Source of the DNA: UBA3263 sp964586765
Lineage (GTDB): Bacteria > Bacteroidota > Bacteroidia > Bacteroidales > Muribaculaceae
NCBI GenBank assembly: GCA_964586765.1
Contig: CAZPHN010000011.1
Coordinates: 1 to 64,000 of the forward strand
Direction of reading: 5' to 3'
Length of the DNA stretch: 64,000 nt
Shown here: positions 35,595 through 43,257 of the stretch, piece by piece
Layout: the number at the start of each line of letters is the position of its first letter
How positions within the stretch are numbered: position 1 is the first letter of the stretch
Notes under the pieces: model-generated
What the model was told of the DNA's origin: nothing
The model's input: only the letters and a program-made list of their open reading frames with translations
The model's database searches: none
Translations under genes and position numbers: made by a program

Positions 35595-36212
35595 ATGCAA
35601 ATAACATCGGCTAAATTTGAAATAAGTAATTCAGCGGTAGAGAAATGCCCCGCCACTGGTCTTCATGAATACGCTTTCATCGGACGCAGTAATGTTGGCA
35701 AGTCATCGCTGATTAATATGTTGACCGGTAAGCGCAAGCTTGCCATGACATCATCCACTCCCGGCAAGACCACACTGATTAATCACTTCCTGATTAATGG
35801 AAACTGGTATATCGTTGACCTTCCCGGCTACGGTTATGCTCAGCGCAGTAAGACTGACCGTGAGAAACTTCGTAAAATCATTGACGGCTATATACTTGGA
35901 CGCCCGCAGATGACTTCGTTGTTTGTGCTTGTCGACTCGCGCCATGAGCCACAGAAAATAGACATGGAATTCATGGAGTGGCTCGGCGAAAACGGCGTCC
36001 CTTTTGCCATAGTTTTTACTAAAGTTGATAAACTCTCTAAGGGTGCGGCAGAAAAAAATATCGAAGCCTATAAACACCGGTTATTGGAACAATGGGAGGA
36101 GCTGCCGCCAATTTTCGTTACCTCATCTGAGAGCGGTCAGGGTCGTGAAGAATTGCTTGACTATATCGAGGAACTTAACGCGCTGCCTGTGCAAACTGAA
36201 TTTGCCGATTGA
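35595..36212 (+). CDS. engB: ribosome-biogenesis GTPase YsxC/YihA
   Basis: A 205-aa essential-type GTPase for 50S assembly. G1 GRSNVGKSSL, the switch segment TSSTPGKTTLINHF, G3 DLPGYGYAQ, G4 TKVDK and G5-like TSSESGQG are all present. Length is normal. Its TGA overlaps the ATG of the HU gene (TGATG). Confidence 0.95.
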   Translation: MQITSAKFEISNSAVEKCPATGLHEYAFIGRSNVGKSSLINMLTGKRKLAMTSSTPGKTTLINHFLINGNWYIVDLPGYGYAQRSKTDREKLRKIIDGYILGRPQMTSLFVLVDSRHEPQKIDMEFMEWLGENGVPFAIVFTKVDKLSKGAAEKNIEAYKHRLLEQWEELPPIFVTSSESGQGREELLDYIEELNALPVQTEFAD

Positions 36213-36496
36213 TGAACAGAAATATCGTAAATGAACTGAGCGACCGGATTGGTCGTGACAAAAAATCGACTCAGGCGTTGCTTGAGGCATTGCGGAGTGC
36301 ATTGATTCAAGCAGGAAGCGAGCTGAAATCGGTGGCTATTCCCGGATTTGGCACGTTTATCACACAGAAACGGTTGGAGCAGGTCAGCCGTGACCTTTCA
36401 ACGGGTCGCGCGGTGTTGCTTCCACCGGAAGTTGTCATTGAGTTTTCACCCGCAAGTAAATTGCGCAAAATAGCCGGAAAAAATGTTGACATTTAA
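36212..36496 (+). CDS. HU-family DNA-binding protein
   Basis: A 94-aa single-domain HU/IHF fold protein. The N-terminal helices include RIGRDKKSTQALLEALRSAL, and the conserved GFGTFITQKRLEQV lies at about 45-58. In place of the usual long basic beta-arm there is a shorter stretch (SRDLSTGRAVLLPPEVVIEF). The C-terminal FSPASKLRKIAGK is present. The upstream TTG at 36209 is unlikely to be used. The next gene, an HU-TM-LysM fusion, overlaps it by 14 bp, suggesting the two HU folds are made together. Confidence 0.88.
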   Translation: MNRNIVNELSDRIGRDKKSTQALLEALRSALIQAGSELKSVAIPGFGTFITQKRLEQVSRDLSTGRAVLLPPEVVIEFSPASKLRKIAGKNVDI

Positions 36497-37382
36497 TGAA
36501 CTTGCCGCCAAACTGGCGGAACTGACCGGCTGTAGCAGTGCTGACGCTGAAAACTTCTTGCGAGAACTGTTTGCGCTGGCATCTGAAGAGATTGAGTCTG
36601 AAGGCACAGTTGATATTCCGTGTCTTGGGCGTTTTGCGCTGATGGAGGGCAATGTGGTTTTCAAACCGGATGCTGAGCTTGCCGAGGCTGTTAATGCTCC
36701 GTTTGCCGATTTTGAACCGGTTGAGCTCCCTGATGGTTTTTCGCTTGAGGAAACAACCGAGCCGGTCGAGGAAATACCTGAACCTGAAGCGACTGTGGAG
36801 CCCGCGGAGAGCTCAGAGCACTCAGAGAACTCAGAGAACTCAGAGAACTCGGAGCACTTGGAGCACTTGGAACACTCAGAGAGCCCGGATTTAGTTGAGC
36901 CCGCGGAGATTTCTGTTCCTGAGCCTGAGAAGCGAGGAGTCAGCTGGTGGTGGATTTTGCTTACGGCTATTTTATTCTTGGGAGTGGGTTATTTCCTCGG
37001 ACATGGCTCAGGCGTTTCACCAAAGGAGCAAGTTGAAGAGAAAGTGGAGCCGACCGAGTTCTTAGAGACCTCCGAGAGTATCGATGTCGATACCATGGCT
37101 GTCATCGAGCCGGAGCCGGAACCGCAGCCTGTCATGGTGCTTGATACGGTTGCGCCGGGGCATTTCCTGACAACGATGGCGCGTGCACATTATAACCAGT
37201 TTGAATACTGGGTTTATATTTATGAGGCAAACGCTTCGCGTCTGGGCAATCCTGACCGACTTGAGTCCGGTACGGTAGTCGTTATTCCTTCAGCTGACTC
37301 GCTCGGACTTAAAGCAGGTGACCCTGAAAAGATTAACGAGGCTCTTCTAAAGGCCAAGGAAATCTATAGTCGCTTTAACTGA
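36483..37382 (+). CDS. HU-like domain / acidic repeat / TM / LysM fusion protein
   Basis: A 299-aa protein with an uncommon order of parts. Residues 1-75 resemble an HU or HU-CCDC81 fold (FNELAAKLAELTG, then VDIPCLGRFALMEGNVVFKP). A Glu/Pro-rich linker holds a Ser-Glu-His/Asn repeat (about 110-134) encoded by eight 9-bp units. One TM helix is at 154-173 (WWWILLTAILFLGVGYFLG). The end contains a LysM-type peptidoglycan-binding domain (222-271, HFLTTMARAHYNQFEYWVY, ending TVVVIPSADSLGL). The HU part would be cytosolic and LysM periplasmic. This could link nucleoid or a cytosolic partner to the cell wall; that role is inference. Confidence 0.8.
   Translation: MLTFNELAAKLAELTGCSSADAENFLRELFALASEEIESEGTVDIPCLGRFALMEGNVVFKPDAELAEAVNAPFADFEPVELPDGFSLEETTEPVEEIPEPEATVEPAESSEHSENSENSENSEHLEHLEHSESPDLVEPAEISVPEPEKRGVSWWWILLTAILFLGVGYFLGHGSGVSPKEQVEEKVEPTEFLETSESIDVDTMAVIEPEPEPQPVMVLDTVAPGHFLTTMARAHYNQFEYWVYIYEANASRLGNPDRLESGTVVVIPSADSLGLKAGDPEKINEALLKAKEIYSRFN
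36812..36883 (+). repeat. eight tandem 9-bp units inside the HU-TM-LysM gene
   Basis: Units follow the pattern CTCAGAGAA with variants CTCAGAGCA, CTCGGAGCA, CTTGGAGCA and CTTGGAACA. Three neighbouring units (36821-36847) are identical. The unit is a multiple of three, so copy changes would alter linker length without a frameshift. Confidence 0.85.
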
Positions 37383-37443
37383 TAACAAACATTTATAGCT
37401 TTAATTAACATATCATTTAACCTTAGTTAAGAGTTAAAATTGT

Positions 37444-37451
37444 TAATTTTG
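37444..37451 (+). promoter_or_regulatory. candidate -7 box for the moxR-bat operon
   Basis: TAATTTTG in the 127-bp AT-rich gap, about 58 nt before the moxR ATG. A weak TTAG lies 17 nt upstream. Confidence 0.42.
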
Positions 37452-37509
37452 CAGCGTTAATTAATTATTAGAAAAAACAACACAAAATCTAACCTAAAAT
37501 ACAGACATT

Positions 37510-38505
37510 ATGAGTGACTCTGTTAATATTCGCGAACTCAATGAGATAGTTGCCGCAAAAAGTGACTTTATCAATTTGATTAACACGGGTATGGACCAGA
37601 CAATCGTCGGTCAGAAACACCTTGTTGAATCACTTTTGATTGCCCTTTTGAGTAACGGTCATGTACTCCTTGAGGGTGTTCCGGGTCTGGCAAAGACTCT
37701 TGCCATCAAGACTCTTGCTCAGCTTATCGATGCAAAATACAGCCGAATTCAGTTTACCCCTGACCTGCTCCCTGCCGACGTAATCGGTACTATGGTCTAT
37801 TCTGTAAAGAATGAGACTTTCCAAGTGAAAAAAGGTCCGGTTTTCGCTAATTTCGTACTTGCCGATGAAATTAACCGTGCCCCTGCAAAGGTTCAGTCCG
37901 CACTGCTTGAAGCCATGCAGGAGCGTCAGGTAACTATCGGTGACAATACCTTTAAACTGGATGAGCCATTCCTTGTTATGGCAACACAGAACCCTATTGA
38001 ACAGGAAGGTACTTATCCTCTGCCTGAAGCACAGGTTGACCGATTCCTGCTCAAGGTGGTTATCGGTTATCCTACGCGCGACGACGAACGACTGATTATC
38101 CGTCAGAACATATCGCCCGTCAAGACCGAAATCCTCCCCTTGCTGAAGCCGGAAGAAGTGATTGAGGCTCAGAAGGTAGTTTCTCAGATTTATGTCGATG
38201 AGAAAATCGAGCGTTACATTGTTGATATCGTTTTCGCAACCCGCGTTCCTGCAGAATATGGAATTGATGATTTGACCAGTGTGATTGCCTTCGGTGCATC
38301 GCCCCGTGCGTCTATTTCTCTGGCGAAGGCGGCGCGCGCATATGCATTCCTGCAGCATCGCGGATTTGTGGTGCCTGAGGATGTCCGCGCCGTTGCTCAC
38401 GATGTGCTCCGCCATCGTATCGGATTGACCTATGAGGCTGAGGCTAACAATATCACTACCGACGAAATTATTTCAAATATCCTTGACCGGGTTCAGGTTC
38501 CTTAA
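37510..38505 (+). CDS. MoxR-family AAA+ ATPase
   Basis: A 331-aa chaperone-type ATPase that in this family assembles or activates partner VWA proteins. Walker A GVPGLAKT (about 56-63), Walker B LADEINRAP, sensor 1 ATQNPIEQEGTYPLPEAQ and the arginine-finger region QVDRF are present. It heads the aerotolerance operon; the DUF58 gene follows after 15 bp. Codon use is biased to preferred codons. Confidence 0.94.
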   Translation: MSDSVNIRELNEIVAAKSDFINLINTGMDQTIVGQKHLVESLLIALLSNGHVLLEGVPGLAKTLAIKTLAQLIDAKYSRIQFTPDLLPADVIGTMVYSVKNETFQVKKGPVFANFVLADEINRAPAKVQSALLEAMQERQVTIGDNTFKLDEPFLVMATQNPIEQEGTYPLPEAQVDRFLLKVVIGYPTRDDERLIIRQNISPVKTEILPLLKPEEVIEAQKVVSQIYVDEKIERYIVDIVFATRVPAEYGIDDLTSVIAFGASPRASISLAKAARAYAFLQHRGFVVPEDVRAVAHDVLRHRIGLTYEAEANNITTDEIISNILDRVQVP

Positions 38506-38520
38506 ATTAGAGACTGATAT

Positions 38521-39396
38521 ATGGACGCAAATGAACTGCTGAAAAAGGTCCGCAAGATTGAAATAAAGACCAAGGGGCTTTCCCGCAATATTTTTGCGGG
38601 CGAGTATCACTCGGCTTTCAAGGGGCGCGGCATGACGTTCAGCGAGGTGCGCGAATATCAGTATGGCGATGACATTCGCGACATTGACTGGAATGTGACC
38701 GCCCGCCAGAACCACCCCTATGTGAAGGTCTACGAAGAAGAACGCGAACTGACGGTTATGCTCCTTGTTGACGTTTCCGGAAGTCGCCTTTTCGGAGCTG
38801 CCGGTGTCGAAAAGCGTGAAATGATAGCTGAAATAGCAGCAACTCTTGCTTTTTCTGCCTCACAGAATAATGATAAAATCGGGTGTGTGTTCTTTTCCTC
38901 AAAAGTAGAAAAGTTTATACCGCCTAAAAAGGGTATGCGTCATATCCTTTATATTATCCGTGAGCTGCTTGATTTCCGACCCACCGAGTCAGGTACCGAT
39001 ATCGGAGCCGCACTCAAGTTTATGACCGATGCTTTGAAGAAACGGTGTACAACCTTTGTGCTCAGTGACTTCATAGATGATAAGAACTATTATCAACCGC
39101 TTTCCATTGCCTCGCGTAAACATGACGTGAGTGCCGTTCAGGTATACGACAAACGAGACTCGGAAATTCCGAATATCGGACTGATTTGTGTACGAGACCT
39201 TGAATCCGGCGGTGAGCGTTGGATTGATACCGGCTCGAAGAAAGTACGTAATACGTACGGAAAATGGTGGTATGAACGTCAACAACGCATGACCGAAACC
39301 CTTAATCGCTGTCAAGTGGACTATGTTTCCGTCTCGACCGACGATGATTATGTTAAAGCCCTGATGGGTATGTTTAAAAGAAGAGGAGTCAAATGA
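38521..39396 (+). CDS. DUF58 (VWA-like) protein of the Bat operon
   Basis: A 291-aa protein with the DUF58 signature GRGMTFSEVREYQYGDDIRDI and DWNVTARQNHPYVK (about 40-70). A VWA-like core follows with LVDVSGS as the MIDAS-type strand (about 83-89). No signal or TM, so cytosolic, a probable MoxR client. Its stop overlaps the next start by 4 bp. Confidence 0.92.
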   Translation: MDANELLKKVRKIEIKTKGLSRNIFAGEYHSAFKGRGMTFSEVREYQYGDDIRDIDWNVTARQNHPYVKVYEEERELTVMLLVDVSGSRLFGAAGVEKREMIAEIAATLAFSASQNNDKIGCVFFSSKVEKFIPPKKGMRHILYIIRELLDFRPTESGTDIGAALKFMTDALKKRCTTFVLSDFIDDKNYYQPLSIASRKHDVSAVQVYDKRDSEIPNIGLICVRDLESGGERWIDTGSKKVRNTYGKWWYERQQRMTETLNRCQVDYVSVSTDDDYVKALMGMFKRRGVK

Positions 39397-40388
39397 TCTT
39401 ACTCAATATAAAAAGAATAGCTTTGGGACTGACCGCCTGTGTCGCTCTTGCCGCATCAGCTCAGGATGTGAAGGTTACCGCCACGATTGATTCCGTGGAG
39501 GTGCTTCAGGGTACTCTGCGGCGGGTCGACGTCGAGGTTATTCAGCCTGAGTCGGTATCGCTCAAGTGGCTTATAGACCGTGAGGAAGGTTCGAAATCTC
39601 ACGGTCCGGTGGAGCTTATTCCCGGCGTTGAGGTAAATTCCTCGTCGCCTGTCGATACCGTTAATCTCGGGTCAGGTCGTCTTCAACTTAACCGTACGGT
39701 GCTTATCCAGCCGTGGGACAGCGGCGAGTTCGTTATCCCCGGCATCATGCTGACCGCCGGTGTAGATACCTTCCGCTCTTCGCCTTTAGCTATAAAGGTG
39801 TTTACTGCCGATGTCGATACCATGACTACTATCCATTCGTGGGGACCATCGGTCAGTCTGCGTCGCGGATTCTTTGACTGGGTCCCTGACTGGATTGCCG
39901 ACTATTGGTGGGCTTACCTTATCGGTTTGCTCCTGATTGGCGGTGGAGTAGCCTATTATATACTTAAGCGTAAGGGAGGTCTTGCAGAAGTTCTTAAGCC
40001 TGCCGTCAAACCTGTGCCTCCGTATGAAAAGGCTATTCAGGAACTTGAGGTACTTAAACAGCGTCAACTCTGCGAGAAGGGTCAGGAAAAGACTTATTAT
40101 ACCGAACTTACGGAAATCTTACGTCAGTATCTTGAAGGTCGTTTCGGTATCAACGCCATGGAAATGACTACTCCGCAGATTAAGCGTGCGGTGCGAGCCA
40201 CCGTGCCGGCTGATGCTGCGCCCGGACTGATGAATGAGGTTCTGGAAATGGCTGACTATGTTAAGTTTGCCAAACTTCGTCCGCTGCCTGAAGATAATGT
40301 GCGCGCCTTTAATCAGGCCATGACTTTTGTGGAGAACACCAAACCCGTCGCTACGGCGGAAGATGACGGAAAGGAGGCTAAACGATGA
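39393..40388 (+). CDS. Bat operon membrane protein with periplasmic beta domain (BatD-like/DUF4381-like)
   Basis: A 331-aa protein: signal peptide (1-23, ending ASAQ), and a beta-rich periplasmic domain (24-165). One TM helix is near 172-193, with a cytosolic helical domain (220-320) containing YTELTEILRQYLEGRFGINA and MTTPQIKRA. The cytosolic part resembles the BatD C-terminus. It overlaps both neighbours by 4 bp, so the operon is tightly coupled. Confidence 0.83.
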   Translation: MILLNIKRIALGLTACVALAASAQDVKVTATIDSVEVLQGTLRRVDVEVIQPESVSLKWLIDREEGSKSHGPVELIPGVEVNSSSPVDTVNLGSGRLQLNRTVLIQPWDSGEFVIPGIMLTAGVDTFRSSPLAIKVFTADVDTMTTIHSWGPSVSLRRGFFDWVPDWIADYWWAYLIGLLLIGGGVAYYILKRKGGLAEVLKPAVKPVPPYEKAIQELEVLKQRQLCEKGQEKTYYTELTEILRQYLEGRFGINAMEMTTPQIKRAVRATVPADAAPGLMNEVLEMADYVKFAKLRPLPEDNVRAFNQAMTFVENTKPVATAEDDGKEAKR

Positions 40389-41383
40389 TTCAGTTTGCCC
40401 ATCCAGCCATGTTATGGCTCCTTCTGCTGCTAATTCCCGTTGTGGCATGGTATATTGTTCGCCGTCATAAGGAGCCTTCGCTTGGAATTTCCACCACTCA
40501 GCCTTTTGCAAATGTAAGCGGCGGATGGAAAGCCGGAATGCGCCATGTGCTTTTTGCCATGCGTTGTCTTGCGCTCGCTTGCCTTATTATTGTGCTTGCG
40601 CGTCCTCAGACACATGATTCATGGAGCCGCACGAATGTCGAGGGTACCGATATTGTCCTTGTGTTGGATATTTCCGGTTCAATGCGTGCCGGTGACCTTG
40701 GAAAGGTGAATCGCCTTGAAGCGGCTAAGAAGGTCGCATCGCAGTTTGTTGCCGGACGCCAGAACGACAATATGGGTCTGGTGGTTTTTGCCGGAGAGAG
40801 TTTCTCGGCTGTCCCCCTGACTTCAGACCGCGCCATGCTTGCCAATTATATTGGCGGCGTGAAAGTAGGATTGATTTCAGCTGATGGTACTGCCATTGGT
40901 GACGGCATAGCTTCCGCTATCAATCGTATCAAGGACGGTAAGGCGGTCAGCAAGAGCATCATCCTGATAACTGACGGCTCGAACAACTCCGGCGTTGTAG
41001 CCCCTGAGACGGCTGCTGAGATAGCCAAGGACCTCGGGGTGAAAATCTACACTATCGGTGTCGGTAACACCAAGTCTATGGAGCAGGCTGTCCCTTATCT
41101 TGACGAGAACGGCAACCTGATAGACTACGCGCTGGTAGCACCCATCGACGCTAAGGCTCTCCAGAATATTTCAGCCATGACCGGCGGTAAATATTTTGCG
41201 GCTACATCGAGCACCGCCCTCAGTGATATCTTCAGCGAAATCGATTCGCTTGAAAAGACAGAGTTTGATGTCAGAAACTTCTCTCATACCGAGGACGATT
41301 ATATGACTTGGGCATGGCTTGCCTTCGGTCTTTTCGCTATCCAGCTTTTCTTAAAAATAACCGTGGTTCGCTCCATTCCTTAA
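40385..41383 (+). CDS. batA: BatA, membrane-anchored VWA protein
   Basis: A 332-aa protein with two N-terminal TM segments (about 7-22 and 55-75), a VWA domain (89-270) and a C-terminal TM (about 307-325). The MIDAS metal site DISGSMRAGD is at about 98-107, with the Thr and Asp partners in ITDGSNNSG. In Bacteroides fragilis the Bat proteins support survival of oxygen exposure. The gene overlaps the preceding one by 4 bp; batB/C follows after 10 bp. Confidence 0.92.
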   Translation: MIQFAHPAMLWLLLLLIPVVAWYIVRRHKEPSLGISTTQPFANVSGGWKAGMRHVLFAMRCLALACLIIVLARPQTHDSWSRTNVEGTDIVLVLDISGSMRAGDLGKVNRLEAAKKVASQFVAGRQNDNMGLVVFAGESFSAVPLTSDRAMLANYIGGVKVGLISADGTAIGDGIASAINRIKDGKAVSKSIILITDGSNNSGVVAPETAAEIAKDLGVKIYTIGVGNTKSMEQAVPYLDENGNLIDYALVAPIDAKALQNISAMTGGKYFAATSSTALSDIFSEIDSLEKTEFDVRNFSHTEDDYMTWAWLAFGLFAIQLFLKITVVRSIP

Positions 41384-41393
41384 TTAAGATACT

Positions 41394-43214
41394 ATGGTAA
41401 ACTTTGCAAATCCCCAGCTTTTTTATCTGCTGATTGTGGTTGCCATGCTCGGTTGCCTCTATCTTTATATGCGCTTTCAGCGTCGAAAGAGGATAGCCCG
41501 CTTCGGTAATCCGAAAATACTTGCCGGGTTAATGCCCGACGTTTCTAAGTACCTTCCAAATGTCAAGATTGTAATTGCTCTGCTCGCGCTCATCTCCATG
41601 GTATTCATGTTGACACGTCCGCGTACCAAGGGAGTTGCTACCGAGGAAGAGATGGAAGGTATCGAGGTGATGATTGCCGTCGATGTCTCTAACTCGATGC
41701 TTGCATCATCTACCGATGACCCCAAGGGCGTTTCGCGTCTTAACCGTGCGAAACAGGTATTGAACTCTCTTATTGGCAAGCTCAATAATGACCGTGTCGG
41801 ACTGATTGTTTTTGCCGGCGATGCGTTCACTCAGCTCCCGTTGACTCCTGATTTTGTTTCGGCAAAGCTATATTTGAATGAAATTTCTACCGGAATGGTG
41901 GAAAATCAGGGTACTTCGATTGGTTCTGCGATTGAAGTGGCTATGAACTCGTTTAGCGGTGCTACTGATGTCGAGCGCGCGATTATAGTCATTACCGATG
42001 CCGAGGATCAGGAGGGTGATGCCCAGTCAATGGCTGCTGCCGCCCATAGCGAAGGCATTGAGGTCGATGTAATCGGTCTTGGTTCCGGTAAGGGTGCGCA
42101 GATTCCGCTTGACCGCTCTTATACCAACTGGCTCAAGGATGAAAATGGTCAGGTGGTTACGACATATCTGAATGAACAGCTTGCCCATGAAATTGCCGAG
42201 GCTGGTGGCGGTGTGTATATTAACGGTGCGTCACCTTCGGCTCTCAATGAATTGGTTAAGCGTCTTGATGAACTTAAAAAGTCAAACCTTGGAAAGGTGA
42301 ATTATACGGCAAATGATGAACAATTTCCTGTTTTTGCGTGGATTGCACTCATTCTTGTGCTTGCCGATTGCATTCTTTCCAACCGAAAGATAGGATTCTT
42401 GAGAAAAATCAACTTTTTCAGTCGTGGCGGGGCAGCCATGTTGCTTCTTTGTGTCAGCATCGGCGCGTCAGCCCAGTCAATCAAGCCTTACGGAAAGCCC
42501 GTCGAGGACAATTCCGTGCGTAAGGAACGCCGCCTGATTCGTCAGGGTAATGCAGAGTTTGAAAAGGGACATTATTCAGAGGCTGAGATTATCTATCGCC
42601 GTGCTCTGAATGAAAATCCTGCCAGTGAGGTCGCTCAGTTCAATCAGGCTCTGGCTCAGATTCATCTTGCCGCCGATAATGCAGAGGCAAACGCTGAGCT
42701 GCTTGCCAACGCCGCTTCGGTCATGCAGAAGCTGATGGCGGAAGGTCAGAACCGCGAGGTGGCTGAATGGTCAGCCTATAATCTGGGTAATCTTGCTTTC
42801 AATCAACAGAATCTGCAGGGAGCCCTCGAGGGTTACAAACAGGCTTTGAGAAAGAACCCGGCAAATGAGATTGCTCGCGAAAATATGCGTTTTGTTCAGA
42901 AACAGATGCAGAATCAGGACCAGAACCAGCAAGATCAGAATCAGGACCAAAATCAGGACCAGAATCAGGATCAGCAGCAAAATCAAGACCAGAACCAGCA
43001 GGACCAGAACCAAGATCAGCAACAGCAGGACCAGCAGAACCAAGATAAGAAGGATGACAAGCAGGACCAGCAGCAACAGAACATGAGTTCACAGAACCGT
43101 GACCAGATTCTCAATGCCGTTGAGAAGAAGGATGCTGCCGCACGTGCCCGCGCTGCCCAGCAGAACGGCAAGGGTGAGCAGGGCGGTCAGCGACGTCATG
43201 GCAGAAACTGGTAA
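41394..43214 (+). CDS. BatB-BatC fusion: VWA domain joined to TPR and Gln/Asp-rich tail
   Basis: A 606-aa protein combining two normally separate Bat proteins. Residues 1-330 are BatB: TM segments at about 10-27 and 57-73, VWA with MIDAS DVSNS (97-101), and a TM at 313-328. A second hydrophobic stretch, AAMLLLCVSIGASAQ (about 347-361), looks like the old BatC signal peptide. TPR repeats follow (370-500, GNAEFEKGHYSEAEIIYRRA, then a second at LGNLAFNQQNLQGALEGYKQ). A Gln/Asn/Asp tail (503-575) and basic end close it. There is no stop or frameshift between the halves. The internal signal-like helix would place the TPR part in the periplasm. Confidence 0.9.
   Translation: MVNFANPQLFYLLIVVAMLGCLYLYMRFQRRKRIARFGNPKILAGLMPDVSKYLPNVKIVIALLALISMVFMLTRPRTKGVATEEEMEGIEVMIAVDVSNSMLASSTDDPKGVSRLNRAKQVLNSLIGKLNNDRVGLIVFAGDAFTQLPLTPDFVSAKLYLNEISTGMVENQGTSIGSAIEVAMNSFSGATDVERAIIVITDAEDQEGDAQSMAAAAHSEGIEVDVIGLGSGKGAQIPLDRSYTNWLKDENGQVVTTYLNEQLAHEIAEAGGGVYINGASPSALNELVKRLDELKKSNLGKVNYTANDEQFPVFAWIALILVLADCILSNRKIGFLRKINFFSRGGAAMLLLCVSIGASAQSIKPYGKPVEDNSVRKERRLIRQGNAEFEKGHYSEAEIIYRRALNENPASEVAQFNQALAQIHLAADNAEANAELLANAASVMQKLMAEGQNREVAEWSAYNLGNLAFNQQNLQGALEGYKQALRKNPANEIARENMRFVQKQMQNQDQNQQDQNQDQNQDQNQDQQQNQDQNQQDQNQDQQQQDQQNQDKKDDKQDQQQQNMSSQNRDQILNAVEKKDAAARARAAQQNGKGEQGGQRRHGRNW
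42898..43080 (+). repeat. low-complexity Gln/Asp codon repeat in the batB-batC gene
   Basis: Imperfect repeats of CAG/AAC/GAC codons (patterns such as CAGAATCAGGAC) run for about 180 bp and encode a polar, disordered tail. In-frame length change is possible. Confidence 0.75.
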
Positions 43215-43257
43215 GTGAGTAAATAGAGTGTTTAGGCTTAATTAATTGAACAAGATA

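Noticed and set aside
36812..36883. CRISPR-like array
   Set aside because: Units are 9 bp, contiguous, without spacers, and in frame inside a coding sequence.
42771..43092. Long minus-strand frames rich in Leu, Ile and Val opposite the BatB-BatC tail
   Set aside because: They are mirror translations of the Gln/Asp codon repeat on the plus strand and have no start signals or family features.
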